Source: Isoetes taiwanensis
Lineage: Eukaryota; Streptophyta; Lycopodiopsida; Isoetales; Isoetaceae
DNA length: 64,000 bases
NCBI GenBank assembly: GCA_021234155.1
Contig: JAJEKV010000058.1
Span: forward strand, 6,880,992 to 6,944,991
Direction: 5' to 3'
Part shown: positions 35,149-45,719 of the stretch, piece by piece
How the letters are laid out: each line of letters begins with the position of its first letter
Position numbering within the stretch: position 1 is the stretch's first letter
Position numbers and translations under genes: made by a program
The notes under the pieces: generated by a model
Told to the model about the DNA's origin: nothing
The model's database searches: none
What the model saw: the letters and a program-made list of their open reading frames with translations, nothing else

Positions 35149-36201
35149 GTTGAGTCGCCGTGCCCATCCTCTTACGCCATTCAACACTAAACTTCGTTTG
35201 AACATTTACAGGTGTGGGATCTTCAAGAGAGAATTTTTTGTATGTTCGAAGATGGGGAGCTCAAAGAACAAGCTAGGGACGCAGGATAGAAACCAAAGAA
35301 AGGTGGTGAATCAAAACAAAAAAATATGAGCATTGTACCACGGGACGATTCTGAGGTCTTAAAAGCAAAGAAATATTTGTTCGCCTGTTGGAAAAAGTAG
35401 TTGCCAAAGAATTCACATTAGACGAGATGGCCAAGGAAGCTAAAACGTAAGCCTCACTTGCTATGCCAAGTTTTTTTCTACCTTTTTTTGTCTTACAATA
35501 CTTTTCCCTCTGCAGTCAGAAAGACATTGTCACTTGCCAGGCCGAGTTAATGAAGCAGCTCAACCTAGAAGACTGGGAGGAGTGCAAACTTTTGTACCCA
35601 AGTTGCACCACAGACAGTATCATCAGAGAGCACGCAGTTAACTCCAGTGGCTGGGTAAGTTTTGCAAACAATATGTTATGTGTTTGTGCCTTTGTCTTAC
35701 ATTACTCTTCTGAGAACAAGAAGAAGGGGCTACCAAGCTGGATTTTTTAAACCTGGTTCGTAGGGCCAAAGAAGAGAGGCAAAGGCTTAAGGCAATTGAA
35801 GGGGGTAGAGAGGTCGCCACTTCCGGTTTTATTTGTACATATGAGAGATTTACCACATTTGGTCAGGACGTCCAGTACAGGGTTGTTGAGGGTGATTGTA
35901 CAAGGCTGGGGACTCTTTTAGACAAGCAAAATTTTACATTATACATTGCAGATATTCCTTATGGATTTAAAATAAAGGATAGCGCTTTTGATGAGGAGGC
36001 TTTCACTCACGTGCAAATCCGGTCTTTCCTGGATGGCCTAAAAAGAAGTCACGACATCCGAAAGCGGAGGGTCATCATTTTTCATTCCGACCTTCGGGGC
36101 GATGTCGGTGCTTAAACCTATGGGGAGGTGATGCATGCCGGCTTCGAAAACTGCGTTTGGTAAGCTTCACAATTAACGCTTTTTGTTTTACGGTAACTCC
36201 A

Positions 36202-36365
36202 CTGTATAAATTTATACCACATCTGTCTTAAGGTTTAAATTTTAAAGGCTGGAACAACCGCGGTATAAATTTATCTGACAAGGCAATGTCGTTTCAAATT
36301 TATCTGACTTTGCCGCCGTGGTATAAATTTATCTGACAAGGCAACCGTCATTATAAGTTTATACC
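36202..36365. repeat. Palindrome P array in intron 6
   Basis: Five full or partial copies (36204, 36262, 36296, 36321, 36353) lie between donor 36160 and acceptor 36437. The short introns 4 and 5 have none. Confidence 0.85.
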
Positions 36366-37118
36366 GCCACACTCTTGGGCTAACTTATTTTCCTTGTTTT
36401 CTTTTTACTAATTTCTAATTGCTGTTTTGCTTGGCAGGCTTAAAACAAACGTCAAGGGTCATGGTGGTGGTCCGTGCTTAGTGAGCTGTTTCGAGCATTT
36501 TCATATAGGTTTTTACAGCGCGGACACCAAAAAAACCATGATTCATTTTAACACGCAGAATGAGAAGACTTCTCCCCGCAATGCATTTCGGTTCAGTAAA
36601 TTGTTTCAGAAATTAAAGAGACCCACTGGCGACAAACTGTTTTGTGGTGTCCCATTATCGAAGCCCCAACGACTTATTAATAATTTGGTACGAGTGGTTT
36701 TTCATACAGAGATCGGATCTTAGATGCCTTTTCTGGATCAGGCACCACAGCAGTTTGCACCCTTAAAGCAGGCCGCAATGTCGTCTCAGTCGACATAGAC
36801 CCAGATAAAGTAAGTTTCATCAGGACCAGGATAAGCTCTTGTGAATCTTTTCCTGATGAAAATGAGGAACTGGGAGCAAAGAACGGTGCTAGCGATGCTA
36901 AGGGCACTTACACAGAAATCCAGCCTCCACTTACAGGAAGAAGAGATGAGGAGGTGGAGTTTGTCGACTTAGAGCCTGTGGTGCCCGAGCTAGAGAAACA
37001 GCCTGTACCTGTGCCATTGGAATCAGAAGCAGGCGTCTCTGCTATCATACCCTCACAAGAGTCATATCCTAAAGGGTACGAGAGTCCTGTGGACTGGGAA
37101 GAACCACCTCCTCCACCA

Positions 37119-37137
37119 GTTGTATAAATTTATACAG
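37119..37137. repeat. Palindrome P at the ParB-methylase stop codon
   Basis: TGTATAAATTTATACA, a 16-bp palindrome; its TAA (37123-37125) ends the methylase frame. Confidence 0.9.
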
Positions 37138-37545
37138 TCAAGATTACAAACTAACTTTCATTGTAAACTATGTGCTAAGAAATATAACATATTTTGATGA
37201 TGATTTTTAATCTGAAAGCTTTGTCTCTTCAACAGTGCTTAATTAGAGCAACTCTTTCTTGCTCCATGATTTCACACTCTTTGTCTTCCCTATGTTTAAT
37301 TTTCTTAGTACTTATATTAAGCTTGCAAAAAGACAAACTGTATTTCCTTCTATTTTCAGCAATAAATACTTATTCAGCTTTTAAATTTAATGTCACCCTC
37401 CTCAAAACAAGCTTTTTTTTTTTTTTGCCCTCTTTAAAAAATGAAAAGGCTTCAAAAATGTTGGGGTATTTCGAATGCTAATTACTTAACAATCTATTTT
37501 GCTCCCTATTTTGTCTGTTTTTTTCAAGTTTCCAATTTTTATAAA

Positions 37546-37598
37546 GGAATCTTTCAAACGCACTTCTTAAATAAGTGCGTTTCATTTTAAACCTTGTT
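37546..37598 (-). repeat. Right terminal repeat of the ParB-methylase transposon
   Basis: GGAATCTTTCAAACGCACTT ... TTTTAAACCTTGTT is identical over ~53 bp to the right end of the related element (45552-45604) and inverted relative to that element's left end (43436). It includes a small hairpin GCACTTCTTAAATAAGTGC. The matching left end of this larger element was not found before 29.9 kb, where hAT sequence adjoins. Confidence 0.7.
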
Positions 37599-37784
37599 TA
37601 CATTGGTTCTGAATACATGGTCTCAGGAGTTTACATGAACACATAGCAGGATAAAACATATGCTTCAATCCCATGAGACATAAATGCAGCAAGCCAGCCG
37701 TGCACTAACTAACTTCTGCTACTAACAGCTATCTTCCATTATAAGCAAAATCAAAGTTGTTAGTTCAACGTGCTGCCTTTTTTG

Positions 37785-37976
37785 TTATAATTTCAAATCT
37801 ACTCCTAAAGTACTTCTATGTACAATAAACTTCTCCTTGATCAGAGGTTTAGTCAGCAGGTCAGCAGGCATTTCCTCTGGTGGAAGATGTTCCATAACAA
37901 TAGTTTCATCCACTACTTTCTCCCGTGTGAAAGATTGGATCTCTTTGTATTTGTATGTATCCAATCTCTGATCCAA
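37785..37976 (-). pseudogene. Copia RNase H C-terminal fragment
   Basis: The minus-strand frame reads TREKVVDETIVMEHLPPEEM then PADLLTKPLIKEKF, the end of a Ty1/copia RNase H. No other part of that element adjoins. Repeated in copy B. Confidence 0.6.
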
Positions 37977-38601
37977 TTTCGTAACTAGACTGTCTCTCTT
38001 AGTGACCAGCGTTTTGTGAAGAATTACAAAAACCCCTATCTTGAGATTGTTGCTTTAAAATTTCAACAGGAGCAACTTTGTATTTAGTGGAATCTGTGCC
38101 TTTGGTGTCGAAATTTGAATAATAAAAAGACCTAGCATGAAGCAATCAATTATCAGATTTCTCCATAAAATTAACCCTTAGAGCTTGTGCTTAATGCAAA
38201 ATGAAAGGGTTAAAATCATGCCATAGTTGCATCTTCACAACTTCCGATTTGGGATTAGTGGTTAACTTTCCTTGTGGCTTCAAAACCTTCTAATTTTGTT
38301 AACCTAGAGTTGTAGATGGAAAGGCTTCAGAAAATGCGCCTAGAGTTGTAGGATGGAAAGGCTTGAAAAGAGTATTATTGAAGAAACATACCTATTAATT
38401 TTTAAGGAACCGCTGGGAGAACTTGTGATAGGTTCTTTGGGAAGAACTTTCTTTATGCGGATCAATATCCTCGGACTTCACCGTTCCACTTTTCCCTGGA
38501 GAAGGTACTGATTTTTAAACATCCCAAACCCGATTGGACGGTGATCCAATGTATGCGATTGATCTGAGATGTAGCCATGCATTACGCCTTTCGCCCTAAC
38601 T

Positions 38602-39084
38602 TTGATCTTGCTATATGTTGATGACATGGTCTTCACGGAAGATGCAGCACAGTTAATTGCCCATAGTAAGGAGATGCTAGCACAACAGTTTGAAATCACT
38701 GAACCCTTTATGCAGCATCCCAAGCAATCACAGTGGCAAGCAGCTAAAAGAGTTTCTCATTACCTAAAGGGTACTTTTACAGATGCTCTTTATTACAGTT
38801 CAACTGATAGTTGTACTCTCAATCTTTTCTCTGATTCAGATATGACCACTAGTGATGTTGAATGGAGAAAGTCACGTACAGGATATGTTTCTTTCTTAGC
38901 TGATAATGCTATCACATGGCACTCTAAAAAGCAGTCCACTGTTAGTATCAGTACCTCAGAGGTTGAACTCAAAGCTTTTATGCATAGCTCTAATATCATG
39001 TCCTCCAGCTACTTTGTTAGGCTGAGCAGAATTATCAAAGTTAGCCCTTTCTTTGTTTTCCTTTCTTGGTGTACAGATATGTAA
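38602..39084 (+). pseudogene. Copia RT-RNase H fragment with internal deletion
   Basis: The RT active site LLYVDDMVF and AQQFEIT are joined directly to the RNase H side (MQHPKQSQWQAAKRVSHYLK, SDMTTSDVEWRKSRTGYVSF, TWHSKKQSTVSISTSEVELK), skipping ~150 residues normally between. It is in one open frame and in opposite orientation to the 37785 fragment, so it derives from a different element. Confidence 0.8.
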
Positions 39085-40473
39085 GTAATATTTCTTTGAT
39101 TTTGCTGTTTTCATATGTTGACATGTTCAGATGCTAACTCGATATTAGATTAGGTATGCTTTTGCAAAGGTAAGCTCCTTAGAGATGATGCAGGTAAAGA
39201 ATTTGAGCAGAAGGCATCGGATGCTATGAAGACATATTGTAGGGATGTCATATTTAAGACAAAATCAAAGAAAGGCAAAGAACCATTGAATGTAAGTATC
39301 TTTGTACATTTTTATTATTTCAACCTAGTATTCGTACATTATTCTTATACTTGTACTTTTTTGACATTCAGGATATATGCTACGTTGATGATTCTAATGA
39401 GGTAAGAAAAGAAGCTTTATTATTAATGTTTACTTACAAAAGTTCTAACCATATCCTTTACTTAATAGGATAAGAATGAAAGGACAATGACCATGCAGGC
39501 AATGCAAATGAAGAGGGTCATGGGGATGAACCAACAAATAGAGAGGATTGAGTTGCTTATATTGATTATTTTGTTGACATGAAAATTAGTATTTTGCCTT
39601 GAAACATTTTCTATGGGCATTTGTTATGTTGGAAATTCTACTTAATGAAACTTCGTACTTTAGCTTTTTGATATCTAATTTGGAAAAATAAATTATTTGT
39701 TATCAAAGAAAAAACATTTACCTAGATGTTTATCCTTTTGAAACAAGTCAAAATGCACACATTGTCCCAAATTAGGTATTACCTAGACACATAACTTGTC
39801 ACAAATTGGTTGTCTTAGGGTAGATGGGTAGATGTAATATAGCTATCTTGTTGTCCCTAGCTTGCCATGTTGATGATGCTATGTTGTTAGTATAGGCTTT
39901 ATTTATTTATCATAATGTGGTCACAACACTTATATTCTTTAGACACAAAGCGGTAACAAAATTTCTTACTAGTTGCCTTATTATGGATAGGATTATAGCT
40001 GCTATTTTGTCACTATTTTGCCATGATGATGATGTTATCTTTGTTAGTATAGGCTTTACTTATCTATCACAATGTGATTATAACACTAGCTATTTTTTTA
40101 GACACAAAATTTCTTATCGACTTCTTGTAGATGCATTCTAGCTACTACTTTGTCGCTAGCTTGCTATAAGGTTGATGTAATGTTGTTCATAAGGGCTTTC
40201 ATTTATTTATCACAATGTTGATAAAATCTTGTCACAAGTTTGACATTTTCTACATTGCCATGTAGTTTTAAATTGATTTTGTGTCAATATTATGACATAA
40301 ATTGAGGCCACAAGCTTGACACAACATTCGACGCTATTGTGGCATGTTTGTGACAAATGATCACGACAAGTATAGCGTCAAGGCTGTGACAATAACTGGG
40401 TTTTGACAAGTTCTCCTTGTGTCAAGAAATTTGACGTTACACTAGACACTATAGGTACCCTTCTCTTGTAGTG
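39085..40473. mobile_element. CACTA-type transposon end with subterminal repeats
   Basis: The segment ends TTCTCTTGTAGTG at 40473, i.e. CACTACAAGAGAA on the minus strand, a CACTA/EnSpm terminus. Inside are three diverged ~150-bp repeats (GATGATGCTATGTTGTTAG... at ~39868, ~40021 and ~40168) and many TTGACA/TGTCAA boxes near the end, as in CACTA subterminal regions. Exon-like patches with GT/AG borders at ~39180-39290 (GKEFEQKASDAMKTYC) and 39470-39560 may be remnants of its gene. The other terminus was not found. Confidence 0.6.
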
Positions 40474-42590
40474 CCTCCTGGTTGCTCTAGTCAGTTTGGG
40501 GAGCCAATAGCGGTGGTGGGATGGTGGCACCCTAAATTTTGGTGCTTCGCCATTTTATTTCAATAAAACCATTAAGGTATGCTTTGCCCTAATTGGTTAC
40601 CCAATTATACTAGTTCCCAAGGCAACCTTAACAACTAGATACTTATCGGTCGTACCCCTAGTCCAAATTGCCAAAGTGCACCTCGCAATTCAACTAGGCC
40701 ACGATGCGACCATAAAGGTTCCATGGCAAGCATTACCATCGAAATATTAAATTATCGCTCATTAGCATGCATGCAAATTCTAATAATGGTGCTGCAATTT
40801 ATTCTAGGCTAAAGCAGGAAATGCTTGGTTAGGAAATTTTGAGGAATTGTAACTGCGTGTAGATCTGAAAATTCACACTCTGAGTTTAGAAATAGCAAAA
40901 ACTTTACCTACTAAAAATAATGATTTTACTAGTTACTTTTGGTAGGAATGGAGTGCGGTATATATTTGGTAGGCTGGGCTAGATCCAACAGGAAATGCAC
41001 CGATTGTACTAAAAAAATTTCCCAAACCAAGGTGGAATGTGGTCTGCATATCTAGCATAATAACGGGGGGTTGCTTTTGATATTTTTATACTGTTCTTCA
41101 TATGGTTTTCCTATGATTTGGTTACTGTATTTATTTGGATGTACTAATTAGTATTTCTAGAGCGCACTCTTTCTGCGCCATTGATATTGAAAGAGGAAAA
41201 ATCTCTTTTAGGCATTGGGTTTTTTGCTTTTTGGGTTTTATAGATATCTATTTATTGGGTTGTTTTTCATAAGCTTTGAAATTTAAGATCAACACCGCAT
41301 GCAGGGCTCGAGCAGCTCTTCTATAGGGTTCCAAACCCACAGTAGGGTTTCATTCGAATGAAACTATGGTTCTATTTGGAGGCATAGAGCAAGAGGAGCA
41401 AAGCCAGTCCCTATTATTGCACTACCCTGCTGAGAATGAATCTGTTGAGAACATGAGGTAAGAATAAAGAACGCATGATTTGTTTTGCGATGTTGGCGAG
41501 TTATTAACGAAGCATCAAACCCCCATTAGAGGCGGTTGGGGTCTCAAAAGCGACCTCCTATCAGCCATTCCCGTCATATTTCCGCTCCTTTTTCCCATGC
41601 CACCTAGAATACCAAACTCTCATAATTATAGATTTGCTTGGAATATTCTTAGGAATAAGGGGATTGCACATTCATGGGCCATATGTATTTAATTACATTT
41701 GGTTGTCGGACGGTGATGCAACACGTGGCGCTTCTAAAATGCCACTTGCATTATAGCATACCAGGCAACTCATGGCGGTGTCTCTTGGTTTGTCGGATAC
41801 CAAAAGCGTGCATCGCGCCTTCTACATTTCAAAATTGGAATGTGTAGGTTGAAGCTTTGTATCGGATCAGACTTTCATTTCGGTGGCTGCAAGCTGCGCT
41901 TAACCGATCTTCACTTCATCCTATCTACAGGCTTCCGCCCCTACATTCGAAATTTGAATTTGCTTAATGTATAAAAGCATGGATTGTAGGAGAATGGACT
42001 TTTCGATTTCCATATGCGTTGCAAATTTCAAAAAAGCGAGGTTAATGCGGACATTAGGCTCACCGCGAAGCCCGAATTGTGTTGGGGCATAAAAATTGTA
42101 CACCTTCATTTGGCCCGATCGCGATCCCCTTGATATGGAAGTTGCTGTTGTCAAATTAAACTTAAACACAAGTGAGGTCGGCACTTACATTGGTTTTCTC
42201 GAGGAGGGTTTGGAGTGTGTTTTTAAATCCCAATTATCGTCATAGTGTGACGTAGCATCTTGGTATTAAATAGTATGTTAAATTCGAATTATATGGGTGT
42301 TCATTTTTCAGGTTAAACTCAAATCATATAGGTTTAGGAATAAGGTTAAAAAGGAAGATATTGGATATTTAGGAATAAGGTTAAAAAAGGAAGATATTGG
42401 ATATGGCTCAAATTTGAGACATGCACATAATGGCATGTAATGATGGTTGATAGGATTTGGAATTGAATCATTCCCTACGATTTTCCGTCTAATCCAGCCT
42501 ATATCTATTCCAGCCTAGATTAAGCCTATTCTCCCCAATCTCCGCCCAATCTTGGCTAGATCCTTAGCCCAATTTAGCTAGTCCATCGCC
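40474..42590. other. Non-coding, with a repeated exon-like block
   Basis: No complete gene. 41315-41462 (AGTAGGGTTTCAT..., ending in splice-donor-like GAGGTAAG) recurs diverged at 48078-48205. A 35-bp unit is doubled at ~42335-42405 (TTAGGAATAAGGTTAAAAA). The rest is AT-rich. Confidence 0.5.
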
Positions 42591-42962
42591 ATGAAGAGAT
42601 CAGCTACGGAAGAGCTAGGAGGTGTCCTCCAAGAGGAGCCTATTATGGCTGGAAGAGGTGTTCCCTTCGCAGTTCCCTCCGCAGCCCACGGTTCTTGCTT
42701 TGAATGCCTCTGATTCCTCGATTCCTCGATAACTTTGGCGAGGAATGGAGAATGAGGAATCGAGGAGGAAATTCGGGCGAGGAGTTCATCACGAGGTGTT
42801 CTTGAAGAATTTTGGATAGGAGATTCTTGAGAGAATGAGTGGTCTCTGCAGAAGGAGAAGAAGAAGAAGATGATGAAGAAGATGAAGAAGTTGAAGGCGA
42901 ATCCGGTGACTCTGAGGAGCTCATGGTACATGCTAAATGGTACATGCATGTTATTTCTTATT
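42591..42962 (+). pseudogene. Small acidic protein gene, copy A (disrupted)
   Basis: Counterpart of the open frame 62081-62491 but with several frame changes. All lie where copy B has CAG, CTG or CCG, so the disruption may be a sequencing artefact. See the copy B entry for the protein. Confidence 0.5.
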
Positions 42963-43982
42963 TTTTGTTTTTTGGATGGTGAAGCGGATGAATGAAATTT
43001 GTTAGAGGCAGAGCACCTCTTTTTTTTTTTTTTTTTTTTGTTCTTAGCCTCGGCTTAGCCTCCGGCTTGCCTCCGGCTTAGCCTCCGGCTTCTTACCATA
43101 TGATTTGCAAGCCTCCGGGCTTTTTGTTGTGAATAGTTGAAGCCTCAGGGCATTTAAATTTACAAAATGATGTTACGATGTAAAGCCATCTGACCATAAA
43201 AAATTTTGAATGTAAAAAGTTTTTACTTCTAATTCCATTTGAATACCTAACTTGTTTTTTTCTTGTACATGTGTTCTTGCACATGTGTTTTTTTTTATCT
43301 TGTGTTATGGTGTTTGTGTTTAGATACCTCTAATACAAGAAGTCTTTGACTACTTTTTTCTATGATTCCTTTAAAAAATCTATTCTTTGTTTAAATTATA
43401 GCAAAAAAATGAGTCTTGAAACTCTTTAAGTAGTAAACAAAGTTTAAAATGAAACGCACTAATTTGCTATTAACGCACTTTAAAAGGAATCTTTGAAAGA
43501 TTCCCTAAAATCCCCCCAAAAAGGTCCCTTTTCGTGGTATATTTGTGACAAATGTGACAATTTGAAAATTTTAGGCATCAATTTTGAGGGGGGGTGTGAA
43601 CTTAGCTTTCATTCAAAATTGTTTGATATCCCTTTTTGGCCCCCTAGTTTGGTTTGAGAAATAGTAATATTTTCAAAAACTAAACAAAATAGACATTGAA
43701 AAAAACAGCAAGCACACTAAAGTGCCAAAAAGGTATTTTATTCAAAGTTTTCAAAATCAATATAAAACTATGAACAAAACTGTAAAAAATGCAACACATT
43801 TGACATTGCCTCATCGAAGCAAACATTTTCACATGAAAGTATGCCTCATTGAACAAACTTACACTTTGAAGTGTAAGTTGGAGTCGAAGACGCTCGCTCT
43901 TCATCTTATATACTTGCTCTTATTTGCTCATTCGTCTTGCTATAGACTGATGTATACCGCGATGACAATAAATTTCTAGATG

Positions 43983-44395
43983 GCATAAATTTATACTACA
44001 ATAGATAGTGTTGTGTGGATATAACATGCCAGAGAGTTCGCATGGTATAAATTTATACATAAGTGGACTCGGCGGTATAAATTTATCTGCGAGAGGACTC
44101 GAGCGGTATAAATTTATACCGCGAGAGCTCTCTCGATTCACTGCGAGAGCTCTCACGGTATAAATTTATACCGTGAGAGCTCCCTCGTTATACCGCGAGA
44201 GCTCTCTCGGTATAAATTTATCTGCATGACGACTCTCGGTATAAATTTATACCGCAGACAACCTTCAAACAACCAATTTATATACATATATGTGTATATA
44301 TATATAATATATACACATACTTACATATATATATCCGACAAGAAAAGAGAACTCTTGCGGTATAAATCTATACGGAGAAACGGTATAAATTTATA
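43983..44395. repeat. Palindrome P array of the short element
   Basis: About nine copies, five intact in copy A. Between them lie second palindromes of the type CGAGAGCTCTC, so two different palindromes alternate. Copy B (63466-63860) has six intact and otherwise matches. Confidence 0.9.
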
Positions 44396-44462
44396 CCGAA
44401 TTACATATATATATAAGACTTTTTATATATATATATGTATATATATATATCGATCAGAGGCA
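44278..44462. repeat. TA-rich microsatellite
   Basis: TATATACATATATGTG-type runs flank the last P palindromes. Lengths differ slightly between copies A and B, as expected for simple repeats. Confidence 0.8.
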
Positions 44463-44749
44463 AAATATATATCGTGTAAAATCTTTTGGGGTCTTTCTTG
44501 CTCGCCAAAGGGTTTGCAACCTGAAAACTACTAAAGTAACACACATAAGGGATAATTTTACACACTTTTCTTGGTTTTTAGTCTAAAAAGTTCTAAAAAC
44601 GGTTCTAAAATTTCGAGCTTGTAATGCAATGTTAGAGCATAAAGTAGTCGAATCATGTTGTTATTTCTACTTTTTTTTCTCTATATACATGCGAACTTCA
44701 CTTGGGTAGCTCAAAAAATTGCTACTAAAGGCAAAAAGAACTCCAAAAT

Positions 44750-44980
44750 GTTATGGTGACACGGTGTTTGGCGAAAAGGAAACTACATGGTTTATCGGAG
44801 GGGTGCGAGGAGTAGAAACCCCTCGAAGTTTACCTATTTATTTGCAAAATATATAGGAAAGGGTAAAGGCGGAGACGAATATTTCCTTTGCCCAGAGAAA
44901 TGTGCATGGTGCCCTTACTACTGAGATGGCGTAATTGTGATGAATATGCTCAACATTACTAAAGAGATTGACTATCTTTG
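44750..44980 (+). pseudogene. Decayed exon 2 of the ParB-methylase family
   Basis: One frame from 44772 reads RKGNYMVYRRGARSRNPSKF then TYLFAKYIGKGKGGDEYF, aligning with DQTWYVHRGARESKPTEAYL and CKQSGKGKFKSDDYY of exon 2 (33660-33770). After a TGA, MNMLNITKEIDYL aligns with NTRMLRISMCKPKDVHDYI. This shows the short element comes from a methylase-carrying ancestor. No further exons follow before the right end. Confidence 0.7.
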
Positions 44981-45719
44981 AGCATCACCATGTTGTAGAA
45001 AGATATGTGCATTCAAAATACATCTCGAGAATAAAAAGGAGGGCATGTAATCACGGGGCTTCATTACTTCAACTTTTGTATCCTCGGTACAAATTTATCT
45101 TGCATCATCAACTAAAACTTCAACTTAGCTACAAGATATCGTGGATGTATTGGCATTTATAATACTATGTGATGCAAAAACAATGGTTTGTCATTCAAAG
45201 TTTGTTCAAGCTGCCTCCCAATGTGTTTTAAGGTCCATTAGGATGTTTAGCAAAAATGGTTGTGAAATAACAAATTTCTTGTCTTCTAAAAGCGACTAAT
45301 ATAAAAGTTTTCGAGGGGACAAGGTACAAAAGCATCTAATTTCTTCATGAATTTGCCCCCCATAGTAAATCTTTGAATTTCATTGTAGTTCTTTCCCCCT
45401 CTAAAATGGGATTTTTTTTGTTTTGTGTTTTTCCTTAATACTAAGTCTTCTTAAAATGTCTGTTTTCACGAGCAATTTTATAAATCTTTGGACTAATGGT
45501 AATAAAAGGGCCCTTTTTAGAGGGATTTTAGAATTTTATAAATTTTCAAAAGGAATCTTTCAAACGCACTTCTTAAATAAGTGCGTTTCATTTTAAACCT
45601 TGTTAGTAGAAGAACTCTTTGACTAGTTATCCATTTGATGACCATTTTTTAAGAAAATATGATATGTGACATTCTTATATGCAAACATTCAAAAAATTTA
45701 TGAACATTGAAGGTCAAAG

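Larger units (their letters stand above)
32983..37125 (+). pseudogene. ParB-like domain / beta-class DNA methyltransferase, seven exons
   Basis: Exons by splice sites and frame: 32983-32990, 33582-33948, 34019-34967, 35212-35446, 35516-35654, ~35709-36159, 36438-37125; ~945 codons. Residues 1-~150: unrecognised domain (QTWYVHRGARESKPTEAYLY). ~154-167: Glu run, then a basic NLS-like KKKSR. ~280-400: ParB-like (HVSPLVVMVD, VLGGTHSYKARKEL, TDEEAKVIAVSHNLDND). C-terminal half: methylase motif IV IADIPYG (35951-35965) after VVEGDC, then motif I DAFSGSGTT (36723-36749) with VVSVDIDPDK. IV before I is the beta-class order of N6-adenine/N4-cytosine amino-methyltransferases; phages carry similar ParB-methylase fusions. 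The tail is Glu/Pro-rich, and its stop codon lies inside palindrome P. Lesions: frameshift near 34660, TAG in exon 4 (~35287), frameshift ~35385, TAA ~36114, frameshift ~36705; some may be read errors. Confidence 0.8.
34345..44502 (+). repeat. Large direct duplication, copy A (~10.2 kb)
   Basis: This segment recurs at 53806-64000 in the same orientation, with long stretches (for example 37140-38090) identical base for base. It starts inside exon 3 of the ParB-methylase gene and continues at least to 44502, where the window cuts the other copy. Mismatches come in small clusters. Confidence 0.95.
43436..45604 (+). mobile_element. Short relative of the ParB-methylase transposon
   Basis: Left end AACAAAGTTTAAAATGAAAC and right end AGTGCGTTTCATTTTAAACC..TTGTT form terminal inverted repeats of roughly 90 bp. 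The right end is identical to that at 37598. Inside, in the same order as the larger element: the TATA promoter block (43881-43935), a palindrome P array and a decayed exon 2. There is no transposase or methylase, so it is a non-autonomous derivative of ~2.17 kb. Candidate 4-bp target duplication AGTA at 43432 and 45605, weak. A hairpin GGAATCTTTGAAAGATTCC lies near the left end. Confidence 0.7.

Noticed and set aside
37194-37481. Open frame of 95 aa, hydrophobic, after the methylase gene
   Set aside because: Sits in AT-rich 3' DNA of the element, with a T homopolymer in the frame and no domain. Its identity in copy B only reflects the duplication.
43722-43979. 85-aa frame MPKRYFIQSF..., identical in both copies
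   Set aside because: Lies inside the non-coding left end of the short element, ends in the promoter region, and has no domain or splice context.
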